Source: Babylonia areolata
Lineage: Eukaryota > Mollusca > Gastropoda > Neogastropoda > Buccinidae
Direction: 5' to 3'
Assembly: GCF_041734735.1 (NCBI RefSeq)
Contig: NC_134887.1
Location: forward strand, 29,929,870-29,993,869
Length of the DNA stretch: 64,000 bases
This document shows, in pieces, positions 55,643-64,000 of this stretch. Positions within the stretch are counted from its first letter, which is position 1, and every line of letters begins with the position of its first letter. Position numbers and translations under genes: made by a program. The notes under the pieces were generated by a model. That model searched no databases, had not been told where the DNA came from, and saw only the letters and a program-made list of their open reading frames with translations.

Positions 55643-56037
55643 TCGTCTGTATCCAAAATCAGTTATGTCCAAAGTTTCAGTTTGGAAGGATCAACCATGC
55701 CTTTGAGTGAAAATGATAAGGTTACCATTGAAAACTGTTTCAAGAAGAAAGGCTGGGGTGGAAGAAGGATCGTAAAGGAATTTCCAGGCAAAGGGTGGAG
55801 TCGTGTCACTGTAAATAGACTTATCACTAAAATATGCACTACAGGGTCAGTAGCACGTAAAATTCCTTCGCCATTCTTTGCACTGAAGACTTGCTCACTT
55901 GTAAATCGCTTGCAACTTCTCGAAGAGATTTGTGGGTCCCTGTGTTCTCCTCCTGGGATTGAATCAGTTCCTCAACACAGTCCTTGCAGTCTTGGGTCTC
56001 CCACTGCCAATTTTACGTGCTACTGACCCTGTAGTGC
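55323..56037 (+). mobile_element. Rearranged Tc1/mariner-like transposon fragment with head-to-head inversion
   Basis: The left terminal repeat starts CGGGTGTCCCCAAAAAGGTG. From 55698 a frame reads MPLSENDKVTIENCFKKKGW, GGRRIVKEFPGKGWSRVTVN and RLITKICTTGSVARK: the first DNA-binding helix-turn-helix of a Tc1/mariner transposase. After 55864 the sequence turns round: on the minus strand 56037-55870 gives TTGSVARKIGSGRPKTART and further transposase-like sequence (SLREVASDLQV in one frame). The turning point is a perfect 29-bp inverted repeat (55836-55864 with 56009-56037). A T run of about 35 interrupts the 5' UTR (55607-55641). The catalytic DD(E/D) part and right end are missing. Confidence 0.75.
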
Positions 56038-56189
56038 GTATGTTTCTGAGGCTATTGTTGAATTTTACGTTATCGTTGCTGTTTGTGTATTTGTTCGTGC
56101 ACAGTGTTCATAATGATGTTGTTTAATATCGTGTTGCTGCCGTTTGTGTTATTGATCGTATACAGTGTCGCTGTTGGTGATATTGAGGA

Positions 56190-56311
56190 GGAAGGTGGCA
56201 GAACGGTTCAGACGCTCAGCTGCCAATACAGAGAGTCCATGAGGGTTTGGGTTCGAATCCCTCTCTAGCCTTTTCTCCCAAGATTGACTGGAAAATCAAA
56301 CTGAGCGTCTA

Positions 56312-56342
<31 letters not shown>

Positions 56343-56435
56343 CGTGTGCAGCACACACTTGGCGCTTACTGAAAAAGAACCCATGGCAACGAAAGTGTTG
56401 TCCTCTGGCAAAATTATGTTAAAAAAAAAAAAAAA
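56190..56435 (+). mobile_element. tRNA-derived SINE (family B), complete-looking
   Basis: GGTGGCAGAACGGTTCAGACG (A-box) and GGGTTCGAATCCC (B-box) are followed by TTTTCTCCCAAGATTGACTGG, GGATGAGACGATAAACCGAG, GGTCCCGTGTGCAGC and AACGAAAGTGTTGTCCTC, ending in a poly-A run (56420-56437). This is the uninterrupted counterpart of the SINE at 10364-11010. Confidence 0.82.
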
Positions 56436-56735
56436 AAGTTCTATCTCATTCAGTCCACAATCTTCATCTCTACTGTTTGCATCCGAAAGAATTCTTTCAA
56501 TACAAGTGCAAGTGTTGGGGTTTGTCCGCATTCAGCCATGACTTTGCAAACACAACTTGAGCTTCGTACAAACTTGCAAAACTTTCGCCATAAATGTTTT
56601 CAATCCAATGAATAATTTTAGCTTATGGAACTCAGGAGATAAAGAGCGCTCAGGGGAGCTAATTTAATGGTTAGCAGACTATTTTCTGTAATGCGGGACT
56701 CGAAACATAGAACGTTGTAACATGACGTTCGTCAG

Positions 56736-59700
56736 TGGTGGTGTGTGTCCATCGAGATCGATGATGACCATCGTTGTCATCCAGCTGGGGGATGGGGGGA
56801 GGGTGGTGGTGGGGTGGGGGGTAGGATGCTCATGAATCTATCTGTGAATGCGCAGATGGCTGAATAGTCCAATCTGCGCACGAAATGTTCGCTGACAGTT
56901 GGGGCAGACAAAGACAGGCATACCATTGTCAGGGAGCTTGTTTGCCCGTGACTTTCTGGCCTGCCTCTTCTGAACAGCTGCAGCAGTCCTGTTGGCCTCG
57001 CACAACTTGGCGCCTTTGTGCACAGCAGCACGCCATTTGTCACGGTCCACTGCAGATTCCTCCCAGGAGTCAGGGTTGATATCAAACGCTTTCAGAGAGA
57101 CTTTCAGAGTATCTCTGAAGCGCTTCTTCTGACCTCCGTGTGATCTCTTCCCTTGTTGCAGCTCGCCATAGAAGAGTCTTTTGGGCAGCCGATTGTCTGG
57201 CATGCGCGCCACGTGTCCAGCCCAGCGAAGCTGGGACTGCATAAGGATGGTGAAGGGTGGCTTTTGCGAGCACCTCTGTGTCTGGGGTCTTGTCTTGCCA
57301 CTTGATGTTCAGTAGCTTCCTGAGGCATGTTGTGTGGAAGTGGTTCAGCTTCTTGGCATGTCGTTGGTACACTGTCCAAGTTTCGCAGGCGTACAGTAGT
57401 GTGGGGAGAACTACTGCTCTGTAGACCTTTAGCTTGGTCTCAAGACTAATGCCTCTTCTGTTCCAGACATTTGCACTGAGTCTACCAAAAGTTGCGCTTG
57501 CTCTTGCAATCCTGATGTTCACTTCATCGTCGATGGTCGCATTTCGTGACAGTGTGCTGCCAAGGTATGTGAACCACTCCACCGCACTGAGTCTCTGACC
57601 GTTGACTGTGATGTTGGGCTCAACGTAGGGTTTCCCTGGGGCTGGCTGATGGAGAACTTCAGTTTTCCTCGTGCTGATGGTAAGGCCGAAGTTCCTGCTG
57701 GCAGTGGCAAACTTGTCGATGCTGAGTTGCATGTCAGCTTCAGATCCAGCGTTGAGGGCACAATCATCAGCAAACAAAAAGTCTCTGATGATGTCTGTCA
57801 TGACCTTCGTTTTAGCTTGAAGCCTTCTGAGGTTAAACAACTTACCATCTGTTCGGTACTTTAGGCCGATTCCAACATCGCCATCTCTGAAGGCATCAGT
57901 AAGCATTGCAGAGAACATGAGGCTGAACAGCGTTGGAGCCAGGACGCAGCCTTGCTTGACACCATTTGTGACAGCAAAAGGAGCAGATGTTTCGCCTTTG
58001 TCCTGGACTCGAGCCTGCATGCCTTCATGGAATTGGCTGACCAAGGAAATAAATTTCCGAGGGCATCCGTACTTGGCCATGATCTTCCACAGTCCCCCTC
58101 TACTCACAGTGTCGAAGGCCTTAGTGAGGTCGACATAGGTGGAGAACAGATCAGCATTTTGCTCCTGACATTTCTCTTGCAGCTGCCTTGCAGCAAACAC
58201 CATGTCGGTGGTTCCGCGCTCTTTCCGGAATCCACATTGGCTCTCAGGCAAATGACCTTGGTCAAGGTGTGCTGTGAGGCGGTTTAGTAGGATCCTGGCA
58301 AGTATCTTGCCTGCGATGGAGAGCAAGGAAATGCCCCAATGGTTATCACAGGCTTGCCGGTTCCCCTTTCGCTTGTACAAGTGAATGATAGATGCAGCTT
58401 CGAAATCCTGGGGGATCGTCTCTTCTTTCCACATGAGTGAGTACAGCTGATGGAGCTTCTCAGTCAGCACAGTGCCTCCATCCTTGTAGACCTCTGCTGG
58501 TATGGAGTCTGAGCCAGGTGCTTTGCCACTGGATAGCAGACGAATTGCTTTCTGGGTCTCAAGAGGTGTTGGCGGATCGTCCAGTGCTTCGTTGATGGGG
58601 ACTTGTGGGAGACAGTCTATGGCTTCATCATTTATGGAGGAAGGGCGATTTAAGACACTGTTGAAGTGCTCAGCCCAGCGTTCGAGAATTTTCTCCTTCT
58701 CGGTGATCAAGGTATTCCCATCTGCACTGAGGAGGGGGGATGATCCTGAGGATGTGGGGCCGTAGACTTCTTTTAAGGCATCATAGAACCTCTTCATATC
58801 GTGCCTGTCAGCATATCCCTGGATCTCATCAGCTTTGTCACTCAGCCACTTATCCTGCATCCTGCGCAACTTTTGCTGAACAGTCCTGCGGATGGCATCG
58901 TACACATCCTTTTTTGATGTGGACTTTGGGTTGCTCAGGTAGGCTTGATGCAGACGGCGTTTCTCATCCAGAAGCTGCTTGATTTCATCACAGTTTTTAT
59001 CAAACCAGTCTTTGTGCTTTCTGGACATGGGTCCCAGGGTCTCTGAAGCTGTACTATAGATCAGCTCATGCAGGGTCCTCCAGTCAGACTCCACATTCTG
59101 GTTGTCCAGAGAGGCGGATTCCAGACGATCTTCCAGCAGCTCCACAAAGGACTGTTTGATGGTGATGTTTTTCAGCTTAGCGATGTTGAGCCGTTTTGGA
59201 GCCTTCTGGCCTTGGGGGCGTCTCTTGGGCTGGATTCGAATATTCAGCTTCGAGACTACAAGGCGATGGTCTGTCCAACACTCGGCGCCGCACATGGTCT
59301 TTGTTACACATACATCTTGCCTATCCCTTTTCCTGACGATGACATAATCGATGAGATGCCAATGCTTTGAGCGAGGGTGCATCCATGACGTCCTGTTACG
59401 GGTAGGGAGGCAGAAAACTGTGTTGGTTATCAGCAGTTCGTGCTCTGCACAGGTCTGAAGCAAAAGCAATCCATTTGGGTTGCAGTGGCCCACACCGTGC
59501 TTTCCAATCACTCCATCCCAGGAGATGTAGTCAGAGCCAACTCTAGCATTGAAGTCCCCAAGAATGATGAGCTTGTCTGCTTTAGGGATAGCAGCAATGA
59601 CAGAGTGAAGGTCCTCGTAGAACTTCGCCTTCACTTCATCCGGGTTGGTCATGGTTGGGGCGTAGGCACTGACAATGGTGAGGTGCTTCTGGCCAGATGC

Positions 59701-60895
59701 CAGTGGGAGTTTCATGGTCATAAGCCTATCGTTGACTCCCTTTGGGATTCCAGCTAGCTTGCTGACAAGTGCTGTTTTTACTGCAAAACCAACGCCAGCC
59801 TCACGTCGCTCTTCGCTTCCTCGTCCACTCCAGAAGAAGGTGTAACCAGATCCCCGTTCACAGAGCTCGCCTTCACCTGCAAGCCGAGTCTCACTCAAGG
59901 CTGCGATGTCAATGTTGTATCTGGCGAGTTCGGATGCAACAAGTGCCGTTCTCCTTTGGGGTCTGTCCGCGTTATCTCTGTCCAGGAGAGTCCTTATGTT
60001 CCAAGCACCAATGGTGAGAGGAACGATCCTTGTTTTTTTCTTTTCTTTCTTGTTGTTTCGACCGCTGATGTAGGGTCCCCGCCAGCCGCGGTATGCTGGC
60101 CAGGGTGATATGGAGCAGGCAATTTTTAGGGCACCTTTTCTAGCCCCTTCCTCATGCCAGGGAGGTGAGCAGTGCATTCCTAAAGAGGGCTGCTAGACGC
60201 TCAGACGGCTGCCGAGCTCCATCGCTGCTCCTGTCGACGAAGAAAGACCCTATGGCCTGAGCCGCCTGCGTGCAGGTCTGCGACTGCGACTGCCAGTGTA
60301 CCCACACCTGTCGTTTCGTCGCTCGCCTGTCGCCACAGGACTTGGGGGTGATGAAATGATGAAGGATGAAAGGTCATTTTGGATGACTGATGACTTGCGC
60401 GATGAGTTTGTTTAAAGTGAAGAGGACTTGCGCAACGTCAACCTCACTCTCTCGTCCGGGTCCACCAATTTCCAGTGGCAAGACTAAGTCGAGACGACTG
60501 GAGGATGAGCACGGATGCAGTGTATGACCAAGATATCCTTTCTGTGTCTCATCTTGCTCTCTGCACTCCTCAGTGCGTTGCTGTAACCGCTTTCCTCTCC
60601 GTTGAACCGATAGGTTTCTTCCGCAGATTCTGCCGGATCCAGACTTCGCATGCATGGGTAGACACACCCCGGGGGCCAACTGCGTGTGGCATACACACAG
60701 CACAGTGGAGCTAGATGGCCGTCGGTGGCTCTCCTGAGCCAACGCCCTTTTATGGATCTCCATAAGGGTGTCTAGCCACCCGCCTCACCAGTCCCGGAAG
60801 GGAGCGGTGGGAGTGCCGGTTTAGTCGCCGGCAGCCCGACCCTGAACAGGTTGTACTGGATTACAGGTTACCAGTAGCAGATCTAATGACCTGAC
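56736..60895 (-). mobile_element. Near-full-length RTE-like LINE
   Basis: The 3' end (CACACACCACCACTG on minus, about 56736) is shared with the copy ending at 10044. The 5' end is near 60895 (GGTCAGGTCAGGTC on minus). The element has a roughly 710-bp 5' UTR, one long ORF (60177-57082) and a C2H2-like tail that is now in another frame (57242-56838). Endonuclease type, single ORF and length of about 4.2 kb fit RTE-like elements. A target duplication could not be fixed; ACGTCATG occurs on both sides but is short. Frame 60763-60374 inside the 5' UTR has no recognisable domain. Confidence 0.88.
57082..60177 (-). CDS. LINE ORF: APE endonuclease and reverse transcriptase, frameshifted near its end
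   Basis: 1031 residues. The APE endonuclease spans about 52-315: WNIRTL (N60), LSETRLAG (E97), ILGDFNARVGS (D208, N210), LIDYVIVRKRD and WTDHRLVVSKL (D303, H304). The RT follows with KAPGSDSIPAEVYK, NHWGISLLSIAGK, DLTKAFDTVSR, GVKQGCVLAPTLFSL and FLFADDCAL. Compared with the 8.5-kb copy, an 11-bp stretch is missing near 57254, at a CTTC microhomology. That shifts the frame and separates the last 130 residues, including the VCPNCQRTF finger. The endonuclease resembles the RTE/craniofacial-development-protein-2 group. The frame would otherwise encode the single enzyme needed for target-primed reverse transcription. Confidence 0.88.
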   Translation of the reverse strand: MHCSPPWHEEGARKGALKIACSISPWPAYRGWRGPYISGRNNKKEKKKTRIVPLTIGAWNIRTLLDRDNADRPQRRTALVASELARYNIDIAALSETRLAGEGELCERGSGYTFFWSGRGSEERREAGVGFAVKTALVSKLAGIPKGVNDRLMTMKLPLASGQKHLTIVSAYAPTMTNPDEVKAKFYEDLHSVIAAIPKADKLIILGDFNARVGSDYISWDGVIGKHGVGHCNPNGLLLLQTCAEHELLITNTVFCLPTRNRTSWMHPRSKHWHLIDYVIVRKRDRQDVCVTKTMCGAECWTDHRLVVSKLNIRIQPKRRPQGQKAPKRLNIAKLKNITIKQSFVELLEDRLESASLDNQNVESDWRTLHELIYSTASETLGPMSRKHKDWFDKNCDEIKQLLDEKRRLHQAYLSNPKSTSKKDVYDAIRRTVQQKLRRMQDKWLSDKADEIQGYADRHDMKRFYDALKEVYGPTSSGSSPLLSADGNTLITEKEKILERWAEHFNSVLNRPSSINDEAIDCLPQVPINEALDDPPTPLETQKAIRLLSSGKAPGSDSIPAEVYKDGGTVLTEKLHQLYSLMWKEETIPQDFEAASIIHLYKRKGNRQACDNHWGISLLSIAGKILARILLNRLTAHLDQGHLPESQCGFRKERGTTDMVFAARQLQEKCQEQNADLFSTYVDLTKAFDTVSRGGLWKIMAKYGCPRKFISLVSQFHEGMQARVQDKGETSAPFAVTNGVKQGCVLAPTLFSLMFSAMLTDAFRDGDVGIGLKYRTDGKLFNLRRLQAKTKVMTDIIRDFLFADDCALNAGSEADMQLSIDKFATASRNFGLTISTRKTEVLHQPAPGKPYVEPNITVNGQRLSAVEWFTYLGSTLSRNATIDDEVNIRIARASATFGRLSANVWNRRGISLETKLKVYRAVVLPTLLYACETWTVYQRHAKKLNHFHTTCLRKLLNIKWQDKTPDTEVLAKATLHHPYAVPASLGWTRGAHARQSAAQKTLLWRAATREEITRRSEEALQRYSESLSESV

Positions 60896-60979
60896 CTGAC
60901 CTGTCAGTACAGCGTTGGTGAGCGACATTTCATGACGTACGCCGTACGTCAACAGCGCAGTCTGATGAAACCGAGACAG

Positions 60980-61470
60980 AGTACAGACAGGAAATCGACA
61001 ATTTTACCACTTGGTGTGATGCCAACTACCTTGAGTTAAATGTCAACAAAACTAAAGAACTGGTTATTGATTTCTGGAAGAAGAAACCCATAACTAATTA
61101 AATTGTCGTCAAGGGAGAGGTTGTTGAATGGGTTAATACAAGTACCTTGGTGTAATTCTGGACAACAAATTGTCATGGAATGAAAATTCAAATGCACTTG
61201 TGAAAAAAGTGAACAGTTGGTTGTACTGTCTCAGGAAATTAGGATCTTTTAATGTATGCAACCAGATACTGCAAATGTTTTATTGGTCCGTTGTTTCTAG
61301 CGTTTTGTTTTATGGTTCAGTGTGTTGAGGCGGTAACGTGACCAAACAAAACAAAGACCGATTCGACAAACTTATTAGAAAAGCAGGTGGGGTGGTGGGC
61401 AGGAAACAGGATGATTTTGACGACGTTTACCGAAAAAAGATGGCGATTAATTTTACTCAATTTTAAATGA
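60980..61470 (+). mobile_element. LINE RT 3' fragment (CR1/Rex-like), broken
   Basis: + frames read FTTWCDANYLELNVNKTKEL, YKYLGVILDNKLSWNEN, VKKVNSWLYCLRKLGSFN, MFYWSVVSSVLFYGSVC and RFDKLIRKAGGVVGRKQDDF: thumb and C-terminal region of an L2/Rex/CR1-type RT. Stops and a frame change break it. Confidence 0.7.
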
Positions 61471-61672
61471 CGAAACTCACCCTCTTTTCTCGGACTTCAA
61501 CAGCAAACGCGTAGACAGAAACGGTTGGTTTCGAGAACCCCGTGCAAGAACAACACGCTGCAACTGTTCTTTTATCCCAACAGCAGTCCGAACACACAAC
61601 CTTGACAGGCAGCACACACATTACTGAAATAACCATTGGTGCCATTTATATGCTGTTATGCGTGCGCGGGGT

Positions 61673-61673
<1 letters not shown>

Positions 61674-61713
<40 letters not shown>

Positions 61714-62040
61714 GTGAGAGAGAGAGAGAGAGAGACTAGACCAGCGTTTTAACAGTTTGTAATGATTCTAAAGAAGCACTTCTTATTCAATTTTCTCTCT
61801 CTCTCTCTATCTGATAGAGTGTGGTTGAAGATGATGTATGTGTGCTTGTATTGGGCACATGCATCTATAAACAATTAATTCACCTTGTTCTAGAAAAGCA
61901 TATTGACAAGAATTGTTTTATTTACTGTTCATAGTTTGTTTTTGTTTTTTTCGTTCAATACACGACGCTGCAATTGAGAATTATGTCCCCTTGACGTAAG
62001 TGCTGTAGATAGGCCAATGTCAATAAATAATGTCTGAAGC

Positions 62041-62075
<35 letters not shown>

Positions 62076-62120
62076 TCTTCTTCTTCTTCTTCTTCTTCTC
62101 AAAATGTGTGTGTGAGTGTG
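61674..62120. repeat. Microsatellites (TG)n, (AG)n, (CT)n, (TTC)n
   Basis: TG run 61674-61711 with AG run 61717-61735; CT runs 61794-61808 and 62042-62072; TTC run 62074-62098. No gene between 61470 and 62650. Confidence 0.92.
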
Positions 62121-62462
62121 TGTGTTCAAATAAATCTGGTGTACATGTAGTATATCTTTTCAAATGTTTTTATTGTCTGTTGCGAGTCATGAGTTGATGT
62201 TTATGCATGTTTGTTCAGTACTTTAATTTGACTGTCATGTGTGCAACACAATATATGTTTATGAGTTATAATGCTTGATTTATGAGAGGGTTTCTTATTC
62301 AGGAATCTTTATCTTAATGTACCAATTACTTTCTAACCTATTTCTTTTACCGTATGTTGCATTAATTGCATTTATCAAAATACTGAACATGCCATATTAT
62401 AATTCATAATAATTTAATAGAAGCAGTTCTTGTTCTGATATTGTGTTTCGCGATATTTTGCA

Positions 62463-62465
<3 letters not shown>

Positions 62466-62527
<62 letters not shown>
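62466..62527. repeat. (GT)n microsatellite, about 30 copies
   Basis: Pure GT run from 62466 to 62527. Cys/Val frames over it are spurious. Confidence 0.95.
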
Positions 62528-62528
<1 letters not shown>

Positions 62529-62659
62529 AGGGTAAGGGGACTTGGGTGTGTGTGTGTGTGGGAAATGTGCCTGCTGTGTTGTATTACTTGCTTGTGTGTA
62601 TTTTGCTTTTTGTATTGCTGTTTTATCTTTTGTCGAACATTTGTCATGTTGCGAGTGTG

Positions 62660-62792
62660 TTGGACTTGGCTGTTGGCTGAGATATTGCGAAGGGTGACTG
62701 ACGAGCCTGTGGATGCACAATTTAATCTGGATATGGATGAATAAAGACGTATTGTATTGTATTGTATTGTATTGTATTGTATTGTATTGTCA
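62660..62792 (+). mobile_element. LINE/SINE 3' tail with (TATTG)n end
   Basis: GATATGGATGAATAAAGACG is followed by about nine TATTG units. An AATAAA-like signal plus pentamer tail is typical of a 5'-truncated LINE copy. The body is too short to classify. Confidence 0.5.
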
Positions 62793-62805
62793 TAGGAAGA
62801 GTGGA

Positions 62806-63085
62806 GAGTTCTTGAGGGAGTGTGAGCTCTGATGAGGTCAGAAAGATAGGTAGGTACAAGGAGTGTAAGCTCTGATAAGGTCAGAAAGATAGGTAGGTAC
62901 AGGGAGTGTAAGCTCTGATAAGGTCAGAAAGATAGACAGGTACAGGGAGTGTAAGCTCTGATAAGGTCAGAAAGATAGACAGGTACAAGGAGTGTAAGCT
63001 CTGATAAGGTCAGAAAGATAGACAGATACAAGGAGTGTAAGCTCTGATAAGGTCAGAAAGATAGACAGGTACAAGGAGTGGAACG
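62806..63085. repeat. Minisatellite, 43-bp unit, about 6 copies
   Basis: The unit is AGGAGTGTAAGCTCTGATAA + GGTCAGAAAGATAGACAGGT + ACA, highly uniform, which suggests recent expansion. Confidence 0.92.
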
Positions 63086-64000
63086 CAGAGAAGTAGAGAC
63101 ATGCAACCTCGTATTATAACTTGGTATCTGATTCGCGCCTCAGAGAGAAACCAGTGCAAAGTATGGAGGTGAGGAGAAATGTGACCAGCTGTAAGTGCGA
63201 GTCAGACGGACAGCATTCTTTTGAATTCGCTTTGGACGAACCTGTGAGACAACCTGTGAGAAAAGAACTACCGTGGCAGTAAAAACTGAAAAGAGAAATG
63301 AGAGTTTCTGCAATTCAAACAGAAGGGTACTGGCTACTACTACGTGTGTCTTTCAGTCTATGCATGTGTCTGCATATACCATAAATCCGTATCAATGCTT
63401 TGCCGTACAAGGTTTGTACGAATGGGAAAAGACCAGAAACATGCGTGAGAGTACGCACACGTGCACGTACATGCGAACGCACGAACCTGTGCGTGCGAGC
63501 GAACCGAAGTACGTGCACATTTGCATAAAACGCATGAGTAACATCAGACAACTGCACTACTGTTAACAAATATCTGTGTTTGCCAGACAAATGTATTGTG
63601 GGGTGGTTGTTTTTTTCCGAACTTGCATATACAAGATTTCCAGTGTGCAGCTTTCAAGGGTGGTGTGAAATACTGGTGAAAATCTTTCTCCGGAGTTTAT
63701 GCATTTGGGGAGAGATTTTGTTTTGCTTGGCGTTCTGTGTGTCTCTTCAGTCGTCCCACAAGTCCAAGATCTCTTCTGAGAGTCAGGGCTGAACTTTCCA
63801 GCAGTGTTTTCAAAGTACTTCCAAACAATTCACTGGCTGCTTGTTAACCATTTCATTTGAACCCCTCCAACAACAACAACAACAATAACAACAAACAACA
63901 AAAGCAGTGGGCGCTGGGGGTTGCGGGGGGAGGTCTGGGGGAGAGGCCCGGGGGGCTGAATTAGTTGTAGGGGGGTGAGAGGGGGGAGGAGGGGGCTGTG
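63086..64000. other. Non-coding window end
   Basis: No supported gene. A (CAA)n-like run lies at 63870-63900 and G-rich sequence at 63905-64000. Confidence 0.55.

Noticed and set aside
60374-60763. Minus-strand frame upstream of the 57-60 kb ORF as an ORF1
   Set aside because: No recognisable domain, no knuckles or coiled coil, and it lies in what looks like 5' UTR.

Overview
This is animal nuclear DNA, most likely from a mollusc and probably a gastropod. That is an inference from three things: host genes split by GT-AG introns, a receptor that pairs LDLa repeats with leucine-rich repeats and a rhodopsin-type 7TM domain (the GRL101 type first described in the snail Lymnaea), and a very dense load of non-LTR retrotransposons, tRNA-headed SINEs, CA/AT microsatellites and minisatellites. 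Nothing here is bacterial or viral in organisation.

Three host genes can be supported. (1) The last three visible exons of a lifeguard/TMBIM-family membrane protein lie on + at 70-2747. (2) A complete translin gene lies on + with six coding exons between 18682 and 37688; it predicts 229 residues, against 228 in human. (3) A single-exon LDLa-LRR GPCR of 969 residues lies on - at 54275-51366. They do not form an operon and no functional link between them is visible.

Layout. 1-3.6 kb: lifeguard C-terminus, with minisatellites pressed against its splice sites and a degenerate tandem array made from its own terminal exon. 3.6-8.5 kb: non-coding AT-rich DNA and simple repeats. 8.5-18.3 kb: nested LINE/SINE insertions and a 53-bp satellite that has been split by a LINE plus a SINE. 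18.7-37.7 kb: translin; its introns hold two inverted copies of a TTAA-flanked DNA element (20541-23068 and 27772-29534), a full-length I-clade LINE (29831-35832) and an intron that is almost wholly minisatellite. 38.3-40.1 kb: a third TTAA element of a different family. 40.5-50.3 kb: a repeat graveyard holding a 54-bp array, a fragment of an uncharacterised PIN-like protein family, a LINE whose ORF1 has an SGNH-esterase domain, a Ty3/Gypsy fossil and RT debris. 51.4-54.3 kb: the GPCR. 55.3-56.4 kb: a rearranged Tc1/mariner fragment and a SINE. 56.7-60.9 kb: a near-full-length RTE-like LINE, closely matching the truncated copy at 8.5 kb. 61-64 kb: LINE scraps, microsatellites and a 43-bp array.

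The points I rank highest are: minisatellites that grow from or abut exon boundaries in both + strand genes; inverted TTAA elements flanking translin exons 3-5, a layout that could favour back-splicing; a conserved 3+5 hairpin layout in those elements; and a change at two nucleic-acid-binding positions in translin.
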